Source: DAIODI01 sp046349255
GTDB taxonomy: Bacteria > Pseudomonadota > Alphaproteobacteria > Rhizobiales > Aestuariivirgaceae
DNA: 64,000 nt
Assembly (NCBI GenBank): GCA_046349255.1
Contig: JAXMCR010000004.1
Location: 744,001-808,000 of the forward strand
Reading direction: 5' to 3'
Position numbers and translations under genes: made by a program
Shown: in pieces, positions 25,445-34,226 of the stretch
Position numbering within the stretch: the stretch's first letter is position 1
How the letters are laid out: each line of letters starts with the position of its first letter
The notes under the pieces: model-generated
Database searches by the model: none
What the model saw: the letters and a program-made list of their open reading frames with translations, nothing else
Told to the model about the DNA's origin: nothing

Positions 25445-26629
25445 TCAGTGGTCGTTGCGGTCGGTGCGCACCCAGCCTGCGGGGCGCCGATAGATCCGCG
25501 TTTTCTGCAGAATGTATGCCAACACATCCCGCGCGCTTCCAGGCGGCAGCGTCGATCGTCCGTAGGCCAGCCAGGAAATGATGAGACTCATGCCGACGAG
25601 CGCCAGCGCGACGAGGAGGATCACGGCTGGAAGCAGCGAACCCGTCGGCAGAACGGCGAGCAGGGCCAGCGCGAACGCGACGATCAACAACGCGAGGTAA
25701 AGAACGAGCGGCGGCACCAGCGCATCGAGCGAAAGGCCGGCGGAGTGCGGATCCAGCGCGGCAATCGAACGAGCAAATGCCCTCGGTGCTTCCGCCAGAA
25801 GGATCGCCGTCGAGCCCATCTCCCAGCGGTTCCGCTGCGATACGATGCCCTCGGAAGTGCCGGCGAACCGGCTCCAGACGCAAGCGCGGGGCTCGAAAAC
25901 GGCGCCTGTGCGCCGAGCGGCCAGTTCCAGCCCAAGCTTGAGATCTTCCACGACGTGGCCGGTCGCGAGGTTGGCTTGCGCGATGACAGGCCAGGGGAAG
26001 GCCATGCCTGTACCCATCAGCTGGCACGGCAGACCCAAGACAGCAAGGCCGAGCGGGCGAACGAGGTTCTTAACCAGCCAAGCAAACCCCGAGACCAGTT
26101 GCCCGGGCGGGCTGCCCGGAGTCAGCCGCATCTCGTAATAGGCCTGCACGGGGCGCTGCAGCGCAAACGCACGGCGAGCCGTCAGGTCCAGCATGCCGGC
26201 GCCCAGGTGGCAATCGGCATCCACGACGAGAACAACCTGTGGGGGCGACGGTCGCAGTCCATCGATCCCAAACGCGAGCGCGTATCCTTTGCCGCGGCGT
26301 TCGCGGTCGAACCGCTCGAGCACCTCCGCGCCAGCAGCGCGGGCGATCGTTGCCGTGTCGTCCCTGCAATTGTCCGCCACGACAAGCAGGCGGTCGTCTG
26401 GGCCGAGCTGCCGCCGAACGTCCTCGATGGTGCTGCGAATGCCCATTGCCTCGTCGTGCGCCGGCATGAGAACGCAGACGGACGGTCTCCGCCCGTTGCG
26501 ATCGGCCGGCTGGTCGAGAAGACGCCGCCCGCCGATCAACGCGGCCATCACCTCGACGAAGAGCACGACCGCCGGAATGGCGAGCACCAGCGTTGCGGCG
26601 ATCAGAAGCCAGGTCATGACACTCATCAT
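25445..26629 (-). CDS. Membrane-bound family 2 glycosyltransferase (processive type)
   Basis: 394 residues. N-terminal membrane helix (TWLLIAATLVLAIPAVVLFV), then a GT-A domain with VCVLMPAHDEA, VVADNCRDDTA, VVDADCHLG (D-x-D), GHVVEDLKLGLE and the QRNRW motif (Q-x-x-RW of cellulose-synthase-like enzymes), then two to three C-terminal helices. This is the layout of processive or membrane GT2 enzymes. The start overlaps the stop of the preceding glycosyltransferase (ATGA, 26626-26629). Confidence 0.9.
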   Translation of the reverse strand: MMSVMTWLLIAATLVLAIPAVVLFVEVMAALIGGRRLLDQPADRNGRRPSVCVLMPAHDEAMGIRSTIEDVRRQLGPDDRLLVVADNCRDDTATIARAAGAEVLERFDRERRGKGYALAFGIDGLRPSPPQVVLVVDADCHLGAGMLDLTARRAFALQRPVQAYYEMRLTPGSPPGQLVSGFAWLVKNLVRPLGLAVLGLPCQLMGTGMAFPWPVIAQANLATGHVVEDLKLGLELAARRTGAVFEPRACVWSRFAGTSEGIVSQRNRWEMGSTAILLAEAPRAFARSIAALDPHSAGLSLDALVPPLVLYLALLIVAFALALLAVLPTGSLLPAVILLVALALVGMSLIISWLAYGRSTLPPGSARDVLAYILQKTRIYRRPAGWVRTDRNDH

Positions 26630-27858
26630 GCCGGTGCCGTCGCCTTCCGTCGCATCAGCGCATCGAGCTGGCCGGCGGATACGTCGATATCGTGCAGTCG
26701 GGCGACGGCAATGCGACCTGCCGCCCCGATCTGGGCAAGCTCCTCGACCGGAGTCGACAACAGCCGCTCCATCGCCGCAGCAAGCGCAACCGCGTCGGCG
26801 GGCGGCACGAGCCACCCCACTTCGCCGTTGCGGACGAGTTCGGGGATGCCGGCTACCCACGTCGATACCACCGGCTTGCCCAGCGCGAGCGCTTCCATCA
26901 GCACCACCGGCAAACCTTCCGCGAAGCTCGGCAGCACGAAGCCCCGCGCCGCGCGCAGTTCTTCGGCCACTCGCGCTTCATCCACCCATCCGAGGAACGT
27001 GACCCGGTCGCGCAAACCGAACGACGCGACCTGTCGTTCCAAACTCTGCCGCAACGGCCCGTCGCCGGCGACGACCAGGGAGAACGTCACGCCGCGTCGC
27101 GCAAGCAGATCCGCCGCCGCGATCAGGATCGGCAGCCCCTTCTGTTCCGACAGCCGCGCGATGCAGAGCAGGCGATGGCCTTCGCACGGTGTTGCGTCGC
27201 GACCGAGAAACGTCTCGTCGATGCCACAACGGACGACCTGGAGTTTCGCCCACTGACTGGCGTCGATCCAGCGCATCAGCTGGCTGCGGCCGTAGTCGCT
27301 GATCGCCGCGACGAAGGCTGCCCGTTTCATCTTGAGCGGCAGCGCGATGGCCTCGACCTTGTCGAACTCCTCCGGTCCGTGAACCGTGAAGCTGAAGGGC
27401 AGGGAGGCGAGTTCGCCCGCCAGCATCGCGACGGTCGCGGAATTCGTGCCGAAGTGCGCGTGCAGATGATTCACCGCATCGGCTTTCGCCCACTGTGCGA
27501 TCGAAGCCGCTTCCACAAGGTAGACGAGGTGCAGCAGCATGCCGCGTTCGGACCGCCAGCCGGCCTTGAACGCCAGCTTCAGTGCCGCGAACACCCGCGC
27601 TGGCGACTGGGCGAGGCAGGACAGCAGGGCCATGAGCAGGGCGATCGGCTTCTGCGCAAGCACGATGCGCGTCAAGCGCTGTTCCTCGATGTCGGCAGGA
27701 TCGACGAGCGTCTCCCCCGTTCTGCGCACAGCGTAGCGCTCGACACGCACGCCGCGGCGCTCGAGCGCCCGGATCTCGCGCCTTATGAAGCTGTGGCTGA
27801 TCTTGGGATACTGGTTGACGACATAGCCAACGCTGAACGGACGCTCGGGCGGTTTCAC
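26626..27858 (-). CDS. Family 4 glycosyltransferase
   Basis: 410 residues from a GTG at 27858 that directly follows the stop of the acetyltransferase gene. Starts VGYVVNQYPKISHSFIRREI, as in colanic-acid-type GT4 enzymes. The donor domain has LLCIARLSEQKGLPILI, VVAGDGPLRQSL and the E-x7-E motif in FAEGLPVVLMEALALGK. Part of the minus-strand operon 23937-29444. Confidence 0.9.
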   Translation of the reverse strand: MKPPERPFSVGYVVNQYPKISHSFIRREIRALERRGVRVERYAVRRTGETLVDPADIEEQRLTRIVLAQKPIALLMALLSCLAQSPARVFAALKLAFKAGWRSERGMLLHLVYLVEAASIAQWAKADAVNHLHAHFGTNSATVAMLAGELASLPFSFTVHGPEEFDKVEAIALPLKMKRAAFVAAISDYGRSQLMRWIDASQWAKLQVVRCGIDETFLGRDATPCEGHRLLCIARLSEQKGLPILIAAADLLARRGVTFSLVVAGDGPLRQSLERQVASFGLRDRVTFLGWVDEARVAEELRAARGFVLPSFAEGLPVVLMEALALGKPVVSTWVAGIPELVRNGEVGWLVPPADAVALAAAMERLLSTPVEELAQIGAAGRIAVARLHDIDVSAGQLDALMRRKATAPA

Positions 27859-28443
27859 CTAGCGAGCCCCTCTGTCGATGATGCGCGCCGGCACGCCGAC
27901 CGCCAGCGCGCCTGCGGGCACGTCGTCCAGCACCACGGCGTTGGCGCCAATGACCGAATCGTCCCCGATACGGATATGGCCGAGGAGCACGGCGCCCGCG
28001 CCGATGTCGACGCGATCCCCGATCATCGGCTTGGCCTCGAGTTCGCGCGTGTTGCGCACGCCGAACGTCGTATTCTGGCGGATGACGACATCGTCGCCGA
28101 TCGAACGCGCAACGAGGATCATCCCCCCGAAGTGTTCAAGCTTCACACGCCTGCCCACCCGTGTCGTGTACGGAAGATCGATGCCGCATACGAACTGCGA
28201 AAGCTTGTACAGGATCTTGTAGAGGAGGCTGAGCGGCAGCCTCAGCCAGCGGTTCTCGATACCCATCCGCCAGTTCCCGAAGCGATGGACGAACAACGCC
28301 CAAAGTCCCTGCGCAAACGGGTCGCGGTCGTGCGTGCGGTAGTCCTCGGCGACGAGTTGCCAGAACCCGAGCCCTGCGGGGTTGCAGTTCTCGACGCCGC
28401 GGGGCATCGGTGGCACTTCTGTGCGCAGCGGCGCGTCGGTCAT
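27859..28443 (-). CDS. Serine-acetyltransferase-like hexapeptide acetyltransferase
   Basis: 194 residues from the ATG at 28443, which overlaps the stop of the GT2 gene (ATGA, 28440-28443). N-terminal helical part (FWQLVAEDYRTHDRDPFAQG, a CysE-like start), then a left-handed beta-helix (IGDDVVIRQNTTFGVRN, IGDRVDIGAGAVLLGHIRIG, VIGANAVVLDDVPAG) and the ending GVPARII. In this setting an O-acetyltransferase for a sugar residue is more likely than a cysteine-biosynthesis enzyme, but the helical start is truly CysE-like. Confidence 0.8.
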   Translation of the reverse strand: MTDAPLRTEVPPMPRGVENCNPAGLGFWQLVAEDYRTHDRDPFAQGLWALFVHRFGNWRMGIENRWLRLPLSLLYKILYKLSQFVCGIDLPYTTRVGRRVKLEHFGGMILVARSIGDDVVIRQNTTFGVRNTRELEAKPMIGDRVDIGAGAVLLGHIRIGDDSVIGANAVVLDDVPAGALAVGVPARIIDRGAR

Positions 28444-29444
28444 CGGCCGCCCTCGCTCGTCTGAGCAGCGCCCTTGTATTCGATGATGCGCGCGGTTCGT
28501 CCGATCACGCGATTGAGTGCAAATCGAATAATGCCCGCCGTCTCCGCAAACTTCGAAATCATCATCAGGTTGGCGTACGCCCAAGGATGTCCGGTGGAGC
28601 GACTCCGCATCGCGACGCGTGCAATCTGCAAGGGATAGATGAGGAACAACGCAAGCAGGTACGGCGAGACGAGAGACAGCGCCAGGATCGCCAGCGGCAG
28701 TGCGAATCCCCAGGCGAGAGCACGCACGACCTCAGGCTTCCAGATCGCATGGGTCGAAGCGCGATGCATCCACGCCACTTCGGCGAACGCGTGTCCCGCG
28801 CGCACCGAACGCTTCCACCACTGCGATAGCGACGTCATCGCGATGTCGTGCAGCGTCATCTCGTGGTCCAACCTCAAGATTCGCCATCCTTGTTCGCGCA
28901 GACGCAACGCGAGTTCCGGTTCCTCCCCGGCGATCAGGGCATCGTTGAAGCCGCGTACGGCGATGAAGGCCTCGCTGCGGATCATGACATCCCCGCCAAA
29001 CGCAAGCGCTTCGCCGACCGGCGTGTTCCACTCTACATTGCACAGGGCGTTGTAGATGGAACGCTCCGGTTCGATCTCCCGTCTCCGACCGCACACCGCG
29101 GCGACATCCGCCTGCGCTTCGAGCGTTTGCAACGCTATCGCAAGCCAATCTTCGTCCAGGACGCAGTCGCCATCGATGAACTGGACGAACTTCACGTCTG
29201 GCTCGAGTCGCTTGAGGTGCGCAAAGCCGGCATTGCGGGCGCGCGCCGCGGTGAACGGCGCAGCTTTCACATCAAGGTCGATGACGGCTGCTCCGTGCGC
29301 CCGCGCAGCCGCCTGGCTGCCGTCGGTCGAGCCGGAATCCACGTAAACAATCGGGGCGTCAGCCATAGCCAGGGAGCGCAGGCACGCGGTAAGGCGCGTG
29401 TCCTCGTTCCGACCTATGACAACGATGCCGAGTTCGTGTTTCAT
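28440..29444 (-). CDS. Family 2 glycosyltransferase
   Basis: 334 residues. GT-A domain: IVVIGRNEDTRLTACLRSL, VYVDSGSTDGS, FIDGDCVLDEDWL (DGD as D-x-D), FGGDVMIR, GEEPELALRLREQGW, with hydrophobic helices near residues 240-275. Typical EPS GT2. First gene of the minus-strand operon that runs down to 23937. It is divergent from the WecG-STAS gene, with 57 bases between the two starts for both promoters. Confidence 0.9.
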   Translation of the reverse strand: MKHELGIVVIGRNEDTRLTACLRSLAMADAPIVYVDSGSTDGSQAAARAHGAAVIDLDVKAAPFTAARARNAGFAHLKRLEPDVKFVQFIDGDCVLDEDWLAIALQTLEAQADVAAVCGRRREIEPERSIYNALCNVEWNTPVGEALAFGGDVMIRSEAFIAVRGFNDALIAGEEPELALRLREQGWRILRLDHEMTLHDIAMTSLSQWWKRSVRAGHAFAEVAWMHRASTHAIWKPEVVRALAWGFALPLAILALSLVSPYLLALFLIYPLQIARVAMRSRSTGHPWAYANLMMISKFAETAGIIRFALNRVIGRTARIIEYKGAAQTSEGGR

Positions 29445-29501
29445 GCCGCATGTAAAGCATCAGTAACGCCGATTAGACTACCTGCTTCTCCTTTCAGGGT
29501 A

Positions 29502-30695
29502 ATGAAATCTATAGTTGCGGAATTCAGTCAATTGGTTGTTGGGATGCCAATACACAACCTGAACGATAATCTCGACCGTGATGTCTATTGTCTGATGGGC
29601 ATTCCGGTCGACGCAGTCGATATGGATCAGGCGCTGGCGCGGATTTATGACGCGGCGGAGCGCCGCCGCCGACTTTTTCTGTCGACGGCCAACCTCAATT
29701 TCGTGGCGCTGAGCCAACGATCGCCCGAGTTCCTTCAGTCGCTGCTCGACAGCGATCTCGTCACGCCTGACGGCATCGGCGTGATCGCGCTTGGGAAGCT
29801 GTTCGGCGTCTCGCTGCCGGAACGCGTGAGCGGGGCCGACCTTCTCGAGGCGATGGAACGCGGCGAGCACGGCGGCCGCCAGCTGAAGGTGTTCATCTTC
29901 GGCGGTCTCGAGGGCGTTGCCGAACGGGCGTGCCGCACGCTTGCTGAAGGGCGAGGCCTGACCTGTTGCGGGTTCGTGTTTCCGGGCTTCGGCAGCGTGG
30001 AAGAAATGAGCGACGCTGCGATCATCGACAAGATCAACGCTTCGGACGCCGACTTCGTGATGGCCTCGCTCGGCGCCAGCAAGGGGCAAGCGTGGCTCAT
30101 GGCGAACCGGCAGCGTCTCACCATTCCCGTATTGAGTCACTTTGGTGCGGCAGTGAACTTCGTCGCGGGCTCCGTCGAGCGTGCGCCGCTGCTGTTCCAG
30201 AAAGCCGGACTCGAATGGCTTTGGCGAATTCGCCAGGAGCCGCAGTTGTGGTCCCGCTACGCCTCTGACGCCGCATTGATGGCGAGGATCGTATCGGGTC
30301 GCATGCTGGGGTTGATCAACGAGCACCGGGCGCTGGCTCGGTCGGCTGCGCAGGGGACGACGACGATTTCGGCATCGTGGTCTGGCGAAGTCCGCGTCCT
30401 CAGTTTGTCCGGATCTGCGACACCCGCTGCCATCGCGCATTGTCAGAATGCGTTCCGAAACGCGCTTCACGACGGATGCCCGGTCACAGTCGATCTGTCC
30501 GGCATGACGTTCGTCAGCAGCAGGCTTTTGGGCCTTTTACAGATGTTTGGTCGCGAGCTCAGGGATCGGCAGCGGGAGTTGAGTATTGTTGCGTCACAAT
30601 CAAAGGTAGAAAAACAATTCCATTTGCATGGAGCGGGCTATCTGCTCGATAAACCGTTTACCATTAACAATGCGCTCTCGAAAAAATTGGCGTGA
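29502..30695 (+). CDS. WecG/TagA/CpsF glycosyltransferase fused to a STAS domain
   Basis: 397 residues. Residues ~30-250 are a WecG/TagA/CpsF enzyme: FLSTANLNFVAL near 61, TPDGIGVIALG near 88, RVSGADLL near 108, then FGAAVNFVAG and the W-x-x-R-x-x-EP motif (WLWRIRQEPQLW). Such enzymes transfer ManNAcA, ManNAc or glucose-type residues to lipid-linked sugar. Residues ~289-397 form a STAS-like domain (VRVLSLSG, VTVDLSGMTFVSSRLLGLL), as in anti-sigma-factor antagonists. WecG enzymes are normally ~240-270 residues, so this is a fusion. An ATG at 29544 is an alternative start. Confidence 0.8.
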   Translation: MKSIVAEFSQLVVGMPIHNLNDNLDRDVYCLMGIPVDAVDMDQALARIYDAAERRRRLFLSTANLNFVALSQRSPEFLQSLLDSDLVTPDGIGVIALGKLFGVSLPERVSGADLLEAMERGEHGGRQLKVFIFGGLEGVAERACRTLAEGRGLTCCGFVFPGFGSVEEMSDAAIIDKINASDADFVMASLGASKGQAWLMANRQRLTIPVLSHFGAAVNFVAGSVERAPLLFQKAGLEWLWRIRQEPQLWSRYASDAALMARIVSGRMLGLINEHRALARSAAQGTTTISASWSGEVRVLSLSGSATPAAIAHCQNAFRNALHDGCPVTVDLSGMTFVSSRLLGLLQMFGRELRDRQRELSIVASQSKVEKQFHLHGAGYLLDKPFTINNALSKKLA

Positions 30696-30791
30696 GCGGC
30701 GTCATTATTGACTGAGCTTTGGTATGTAATTTGATACAGCCGTAGCGAAACTCGGCCGTTGTTGGCGGAGCACGAAAGTAGCGTTTCCCGT

Positions 30792-30804
30792 GAACGTCAC
30801 GTTC
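30792..30804. promoter_or_regulatory. Inverted repeat GAACGT-C-ACGTTC in prsT leader
   Basis: A perfect 6+1+6 palindrome 28 bases upstream of the prsT start codon. It could be an operator. Such a palindrome is expected about once per 4 kb by chance, so support is positional only. Confidence 0.25.
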
Positions 30805-30832
30805 ATCGGACCGCAATCGGTGAGGCACCTTG

Positions 30833-33232
30833 ATGAAGACTTTCCGCAAAACGCTGGGCAGGGCGCTCATTGTGGCATCAATGGCCGCTTTGGTTGCGTG
30901 CAGCTCGCCCGAGCAACGCGCCCAGCAGCACCTGCAGAAGGGGATCGAACTTCTGCAGCAGGGCGACAAGGTCAAGGCGTCGCTTGAGCTGCGCAACGCG
31001 CTGCAGCTCAAGGAGGACCTGCCCGATGCGTGGTACGGGCTGTCGCAGATCGAAGAGGCCAACCAAAACTGGAAGGGCGTCGCCGCAACCCTGAAGCGGA
31101 CGCTCGAGCTCAATCCAAAACACGTCGATGCGCTGGTGCGCTACAGCCGCCTCATGCTGCTGTCGGGCGACCTCCAGGAAGCCCTGAAGCAGATCAACGC
31201 GGCGCTCGACATCGACAAGAGCCGCGCCGACATGTACGCGGTCCGCGCGGCGACCCTTTTCAAGCTCAACGACAAGGAAGGCGCCATCGCCGACGCCGAG
31301 AAGGCGCTTTCGATCGACAAGAATAATTCGGAGGCCCTGGCGGTACTGGCCGCTGATCGGCTTGCCGCGAACGATCCCAAGGGCGCACTCCTCTTCCTCG
31401 ACCGCGGCCTCGCCGACAACGCCAAGGACCTTGGACTGCAGCTGTTCAAGATCAAGGTGCTGGAGCAGATGGGCGACAACGCCCAGGTCGAAGGCGTGCT
31501 GAAGAAGCTGGTCGAATACTATCCCGACGAGAAGGGATTCCGGCAGGCGCTCGCCGCGTTCTATCAGAAGAACAACAGGCCGGCTGACGCCGAGAAGGAA
31601 CTGCGATCGATCGCCGAGGCGCATCCGGACGACGTCGATGCCCGAATGGAAGTCGTGCGCTACATCAACGCGACGAAGGGTCCGGACGCGGCGAAGGCCG
31701 AGTTGCAGGGCATCATCGACAAGGGCGGGAACGTGTTCCCGTACCAGATGGCGCTCGCGCGCTTCTACCTCGAACGCAAGGAAACCGCCGACGCTGTCGC
31801 CTTGCTCAACAAGGTGATTGCGACCGACCAGAAGCCGGAGGACGTTGCCTCCGCACGGGTTCAGCTCGCCCGCGTGCTGATCGCCGACAAGAAGATCGAC
31901 GAGGCACAGAAGATCATCGACACCATTCTCTCCACAGATCAGAAGAACACGGATGCGCTCGCGATCCGCGCCGCCATCCGCATCGATCAGGGGCAGGTGG
32001 ATGACGCCATCACGGATATTCGGACGGCGTTGAACGACAACCCCAACTCGACCGAACTGTTGATGCTTGCCTCGGCGGCCTACTCCAAGAAAGGCCAGAT
32101 GGAGCTGGCAGAAGAGCGCATTGCACAGGCGGTGAAGGTGTCGAACTACAACCCCGACCTCGCCATCAAGTACGCAAACTTCCTGATCGCCAGAGGCAAC
32201 AAGGACCGCGCCGACGACGTCCTGACCGAAACGGTCAATCGCAATCCCGAAGACGTGACGGCATTGAAGGCCTTGGCCGAGATGAAGCTCGCCAAGCAGG
32301 ATTGGGCCGGCGCACAGGAACTTGCGGAGAAGGTGAAGGCTCTCGGCGACACGACCTCGCGGCCGAATGAGCTTCTGGGCGCTGCTCTGTTCGGACAGAA
32401 GAAATTCGACGACAGCATCTCCGCTCTGCGCGATGCATATACGGCTGCGCCGAACGCGATACAGCCTCTTGTGTCACTGGTGCGCGCCTACGTGAGTGCA
32501 AAGAAGCCGGAGGAGGCCGAGAAGTTCCTGACGTCCGTTCTGCAGGCAAATCCTGCGAACGCCGAGGCGTATGTGCTGCTCGGCACGCTGAAACTCACAC
32601 AGTCTGCTCCAGATCAGGCCGAGGCCGCCTTCAAGACCGCGATCGAGAAGGCGCCGACGAATACATCGGGTTACAAGGCGCTGTCCGACCTCTATCTCGG
32701 TCAGGGCAAAACCGACGGGGCTCTCGCGGTCATCGAGCAGGGTCTGGCCAAGATACCGAACAACCCGGTGCTGCGCCTGTCCAAGGCAGGCGCGTTGGAG
32801 ATCAAAGGAGATTACGAGGGGGCCATCGCGATTTACGAAGGATTGCTCGCCGACCAGCCTGGCTCGCTTGTGGTGATCAACAATCTCGCGAGCCTGCTCA
32901 CCGACTTTCGCAATGACGATGCAAGCCACCAGAAGGCTGCTCAACTCGCCCAGCAGCTGAAGGGGTCGCCCATCCCGCAATTCAAGGATACGCTCGGCTG
33001 GATCTACTTCCAGCAGGGCGAGCTGAACGATGCAATTCCGCTCCTTGAACAGGCTGCTGCCGAACTGCCGAACGCGCCCGTCGTTCAATATCACCTCGGG
33101 ATGGCGTACCTGAAGCAGGGCCAGAAGGACAAGGCGGCGACCGCCTTGGCAAAGGCGCTGGAGCTCATTGCCAACGGCGGTATTCCGGAGGCCAAGGTCC
33201 GGGCTGCTCTCGAGCAGGCGCGCGGGACGTGA
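30833..33232 (+). CDS. prsT: PEP-CTERM system TPR-repeat lipoprotein
   Basis: 799 residues from the ATG at 30833 (TGAGG upstream). Lipoprotein signal peptide with lipobox LVAC (MAALVACSS). The rest is a long array of TPR units (QGDKVKASLELRNALQ, NPKHVDALVRY, QGQVDDAITDIRTAL, and many more) to the end. This matches the long TPR lipoprotein PrsT found beside exosortase/EPS loci. It is thought to act in periplasmic or outer-membrane assembly of the exported polysaccharide. It heads a plus-strand run that continues to the exosortase gene. Confidence 0.9.
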   Translation: MKTFRKTLGRALIVASMAALVACSSPEQRAQQHLQKGIELLQQGDKVKASLELRNALQLKEDLPDAWYGLSQIEEANQNWKGVAATLKRTLELNPKHVDALVRYSRLMLLSGDLQEALKQINAALDIDKSRADMYAVRAATLFKLNDKEGAIADAEKALSIDKNNSEALAVLAADRLAANDPKGALLFLDRGLADNAKDLGLQLFKIKVLEQMGDNAQVEGVLKKLVEYYPDEKGFRQALAAFYQKNNRPADAEKELRSIAEAHPDDVDARMEVVRYINATKGPDAAKAELQGIIDKGGNVFPYQMALARFYLERKETADAVALLNKVIATDQKPEDVASARVQLARVLIADKKIDEAQKIIDTILSTDQKNTDALAIRAAIRIDQGQVDDAITDIRTALNDNPNSTELLMLASAAYSKKGQMELAEERIAQAVKVSNYNPDLAIKYANFLIARGNKDRADDVLTETVNRNPEDVTALKALAEMKLAKQDWAGAQELAEKVKALGDTTSRPNELLGAALFGQKKFDDSISALRDAYTAAPNAIQPLVSLVRAYVSAKKPEEAEKFLTSVLQANPANAEAYVLLGTLKLTQSAPDQAEAAFKTAIEKAPTNTSGYKALSDLYLGQGKTDGALAVIEQGLAKIPNNPVLRLSKAGALEIKGDYEGAIAIYEGLLADQPGSLVVINNLASLLTDFRNDDASHQKAAQLAQQLKGSPIPQFKDTLGWIYFQQGELNDAIPLLEQAAAELPNAPVVQYHLGMAYLKQGQKDKAATALAKALELIANGGIPEAKVRAALEQARGT

Positions 33233-33260
33233 TCGCTCCGTTCGAGGAGGTCAGCGCATC

Positions 33261-34226
33261 GTGAAGGACGGAGCGTTTAGAAGCGTCTACCTCGTCATGT
33301 CGGCGTCGTCGCTGACATACTCCTCGTATTGCCTGAACAGCCTTTTGCGGAACGCGCTCGAACCTTTGCGCCTGCGCATCGTAACCGACGAGGCTATCGA
33401 CAAGGTGAAGATCGAAGAGGCGCTTGCAGCGATGTCGGTGCCAGCGCAACACCGGATCAGCGTGCATGCGAAAGTCGAGGGAGACGACATCGCCGCGAGC
33501 CGCTTAGCGGCCCAGCCGACATTCCGCCAGTTTCGCGAGGGCCACCCATGCTGGCGCAAGGTGACCGACCCTCTGCTGTATGCGGAGAACGGCGAGGAAG
33601 TCATCATCCTTGATCCGGACGTCTATTTCCCGAACCGATTCCGGTTCGAGCCTTCGCCTGGTCGAGGCGTCTACCTGATGTGGCAGCGGCCGAACTGCCT
33701 TTATCCGCCGGAGGTCGTCGAGCAGGCGATCTCGCAGCGTATCCGCCTTGCGCATCACGTTGACATCGGCGTCGCGCAGTATCGCGCGCCCCTCGATCTC
33801 GACTGGCTGGACTGGTTCGTAGCCACGATCGGCGGCAAGAACCTGCCGCGTCACATGCATGTCGAGGCGGTTACGTGGGCGGCGCTCGCCATGAGGATCG
33901 GCGGCGGCTATTTCGATGCCGTCGCCTGGCGCTGCTGGCATCGCGACCACTGGAAGCGCGTCCTTCTGAAGCTGGGCGCCTCCGGTGCGAGCATCCTGAA
34001 GTACGACGATCTTTCTAAGGCCAAGTGCTTCCATGCCTCGGGCCAGTCGAAGTGGTGGGTGGTAGACGCATGCAAGCTGGGCCTGTTCGATCGCGATGCA
34101 ACGGTCGAGTCCGACTCGCCGGTGCGGCCTTTCGTCGAGCTGATGCCCCAGCGCTATGCGGCGGAGCGGTTCGCCAAGACCGTGCTGCACAAGGTGGGCT
34201 ACTACCGCGCGATCAACCCGACATGA
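33261..34226 (+). CDS. Putative glycosyltransferase (GT-A-like) of the EPS locus
   Basis: 321 residues from the GTG at 33261, with GAGGAGG at 33244-33250. Contains VIILDPDVYFPNRF, an acidic D-x-D motif in a GT-A-like setting, and a C-terminal WWVVDACK segment. I do not recognise the precise family; a GT8- or GT2-like transferase is likely. It overlaps the next glycosyltransferase start (ATGA, 34223-34226) and lies between prsT and the exosortase, so a role in the same polymer is inferred. Confidence 0.65.
   Translation: MKDGAFRSVYLVMSASSLTYSSYCLNSLLRNALEPLRLRIVTDEAIDKVKIEEALAAMSVPAQHRISVHAKVEGDDIAASRLAAQPTFRQFREGHPCWRKVTDPLLYAENGEEVIILDPDVYFPNRFRFEPSPGRGVYLMWQRPNCLYPPEVVEQAISQRIRLAHHVDIGVAQYRAPLDLDWLDWFVATIGGKNLPRHMHVEAVTWAALAMRIGGGYFDAVAWRCWHRDHWKRVLLKLGASGASILKYDDLSKAKCFHASGQSKWWVVDACKLGLFDRDATVESDSPVRPFVELMPQRYAAERFAKTVLHKVGYYRAINPT

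Noticed and set aside
25434..26027. Upstream extension of the Wzy-like protein
   Set aside because: These codons lie in another frame of the GT2 gene at 25445-26629 and read as Arg/His/Pro-rich sequence without membrane segments.
26692..28464. Long open frame of 590 codons on the plus strand
   Set aside because: It runs antisense through the GT4 and acetyltransferase genes, is extremely Arg/His-rich and has no family motifs, a typical by-product of high GC coding DNA.
28848..29501. Upstream extension of the WecG-STAS protein
   Set aside because: It is antisense to the GT2 gene at 28440-29444; the WecG homology starts only after 29502.
30708..30736. Possible promoter TTGACT-N17-TTGATA upstream of prsT
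   Set aside because: The -10 element matches consensus too poorly to call, although a promoter must lie in this gap.
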